6,273 nucleotides of DNA from Nocardioides sp. GTDB taxonomy: Bacteria; Actinomycetota; Actinomycetes; Propionibacteriales; Nocardioidaceae. The number at the start of each line of letters is the position of its first letter. The stretch's first letter is position 1. Location of the stretch: NCBI GenBank assembly GCA_030145945.1, contig JASLDK010000313.1:1-6273 (forward strand), in the 5' to 3' direction. Positions 5,479-6,273 of this stretch are shown here, piece by piece. The translations under genes were made by a program, and so were the position numbers. Below the pieces are notes generated by a model, which was not told the origin of the DNA, did not search any database, and saw only the letters and a program-made list of their open reading frames with translations.

Positions 5479-5487
5479 ACGACGACC

Positions 5488-6273
5488 GTGCAGCACATTC
5501 TCGACGCCATCCAGGGCGATGCCTCCGCCGAGGACTTCGCCAACCTCGAGCTTCCCGAGTCCTACCGGGCCGTCACGGTCCACAAGGACGAGGTCGACAT
5601 GTTCGAGGGTGTCGCCTCTCGTGACAAGGACCCCCGCAAGTCCCTGCACATCGACGAGGTCGCGCTCCCCGAGCTCGGCCCCGGTGAGGCGTTCGTCGCC
5701 GTGATGGCCTCGGCCATCAACTACAACACCGTGTGGACCTCGATCTTCGAGCCCGTCTCCACCTTCGGCTTCCTCGAGCGCTACGGCCGCGAGTCCGACC
5801 TCGGCGCCCGGCACAATCTGCCTTACCACATCGTCGGCTCCGACCTGTCCGGCGTCGTCCTGGCCGTCGGCGCGGGCGTGACCAAGTGGAAGCCGGGCGA
5901 CCGCGTCGTGGCCCACTGCCTCTCCGTCGAGCTCGAGGCCCCCGACGGCCACAACGACACGATGATGGACCCCTCCCAGCGCATCTGGGGCTTCGAGACC
6001 AACTTCGGCGGACTCGCCGACGTCGCCATGGTCAAGGCCAACCAGCTCATGCCGAAGCCCGAGCACCTCACCTGGGAGGAGGCTGCCTCCCCCGGCCTGG
6101 TCAACTGCACGGCGTACCGCCAGCTCGTCTCGGCCAACGGCGGCAACATGAAGCAGGGCGACAACGTCCTGATCTGGGGCGCCTCCGGCGGTCTCGGCGG
6201 CTTCGCGACGCAGTACGCCCTCAACGGTGGCGCCAACCCGATCTGCGTCGTCTCCAACGAGGAGAAGGCGCAG
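5488..6273 (+). CDS. ccrA: Crotonyl-CoA carboxylase/reductase, N-terminal part (3' truncated)
   Basis: The frame is open from GTG 5488 to the last base, giving 262 residues of a family of about 445. The enzyme uses NADPH and CO2 to convert crotonyl-CoA to (2S)-ethylmalonyl-CoA, the hallmark step of the ethylmalonyl-CoA pathway and a source of polyketide extender units. It is a medium-chain dehydrogenase/reductase without the catalytic zinc set. Seen here: the alcohol-dehydrogenase-like N-terminal domain (IVGSDLSGVV at 115-124, WKPGDRVVAHC at 134-144) and the start of the Rossmann domain with the NADPH loop GASGGLGGFA at 231-240. Of the four CO2-pocket residues I recall for the Kitasatospora enzyme (N81, F170, E171, H365), the equivalents Asn80, Phe169 and Glu170 are present with a constant offset of one; the His lies beyond the window. 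The CO2-pocket residues and the long RYGRESDLGARH insert argue against a simple quinone or enoyl reductase. A mutase or other pathway gene may follow. Confidence 0.93.
   Translation, partial: MQHILDAIQGDASAEDFANLELPESYRAVTVHKDEVDMFEGVASRDKDPRKSLHIDEVALPELGPGEAFVAVMASAINYNTVWTSIFEPVSTFGFLERYGRESDLGARHNLPYHIVGSDLSGVVLAVGAGVTKWKPGDRVVAHCLSVELEAPDGHNDTMMDPSQRIWGFETNFGGLADVAMVKANQLMPKPEHLTWEEAASPGLVNCTAYRQLVSANGGNMKQGDNVLIWGASGGLGGFATQYALNGGANPICVVSNEEKAQ

Noticed and set aside
5422..6066. Minus-strand open frame of 214 codons opposite the right-end gene.
   Set aside because: The plus strand encodes a clear crotonyl-CoA carboxylase/reductase with a ribosome-binding site. The antisense frame is a compositional shadow.

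Overview
This window looks like chromosomal DNA of a high-GC actinobacterium. The evidence is pervasive G/C third codon positions, GTG and TTG starts, gene-dense compact spacing, and protein sequences of actinobacterial type. A Nocardioides-like member of the Propionibacteriales is my best guess from sequence flavour alone. Seven protein genes can be supported, two of them cut by the window edges. No RNA genes, transposons or CRISPR arrays are visible.

Layout from left to right. A plus-strand gene ends at 235; its product ends in a Calx-beta-like domain, so it is probably a surface or secreted protein. Facing it, with no spacer, is meaB (236-1219, minus), a GTPase chaperone of B12-dependent acyl-CoA mutases. 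It lies 19 bases downstream of an acetyl-CoA acetyltransferase gene (1239-2438, minus), probably in one transcript. Divergent from these is mce, the methylmalonyl/ethylmalonyl-CoA epimerase gene (2578-3027, plus). Then comes a minus-strand operon pxpA-pxpB-pxpC (5343 down to 3064) for the ATP-dependent prokaryotic 5-oxoprolinase. Divergent from pxpA, the 5' part of a crotonyl-CoA carboxylase/reductase gene (5488 to the window end, plus) runs off the right edge.

How the genes fit together. Acetyl-CoA acetyltransferase (2 acetyl-CoA to acetoacetyl-CoA), crotonyl-CoA carboxylase/reductase (crotonyl-CoA to ethylmalonyl-CoA), the epimerase and MeaB are all parts or helpers of the ethylmalonyl-CoA pathway, which assimilates acetate and other C2 units and also supplies extender units. 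The window therefore looks like one flank of such a locus. The pxpABC operon, which turns 5-oxoproline into glutamate, sits inside it with no obvious metabolic link.

The most unusual DNA signals are both in pxpB. One is a 53-base near-perfect inverted repeat, richer in A/T than its surroundings, that is translated in frame as the linker between the two halves of PxpB. The other is a 14-base tandem repeat that supplies the pxpB start codon and ribosome-binding site, and makes tiny ATG...TGA frames overlapping the start. A protein-level oddity is that the epimerase carries Gln-Gln where the metal-binding His of the characterised enzyme is expected. I found no clear evidence of a wholly new multi-gene system.
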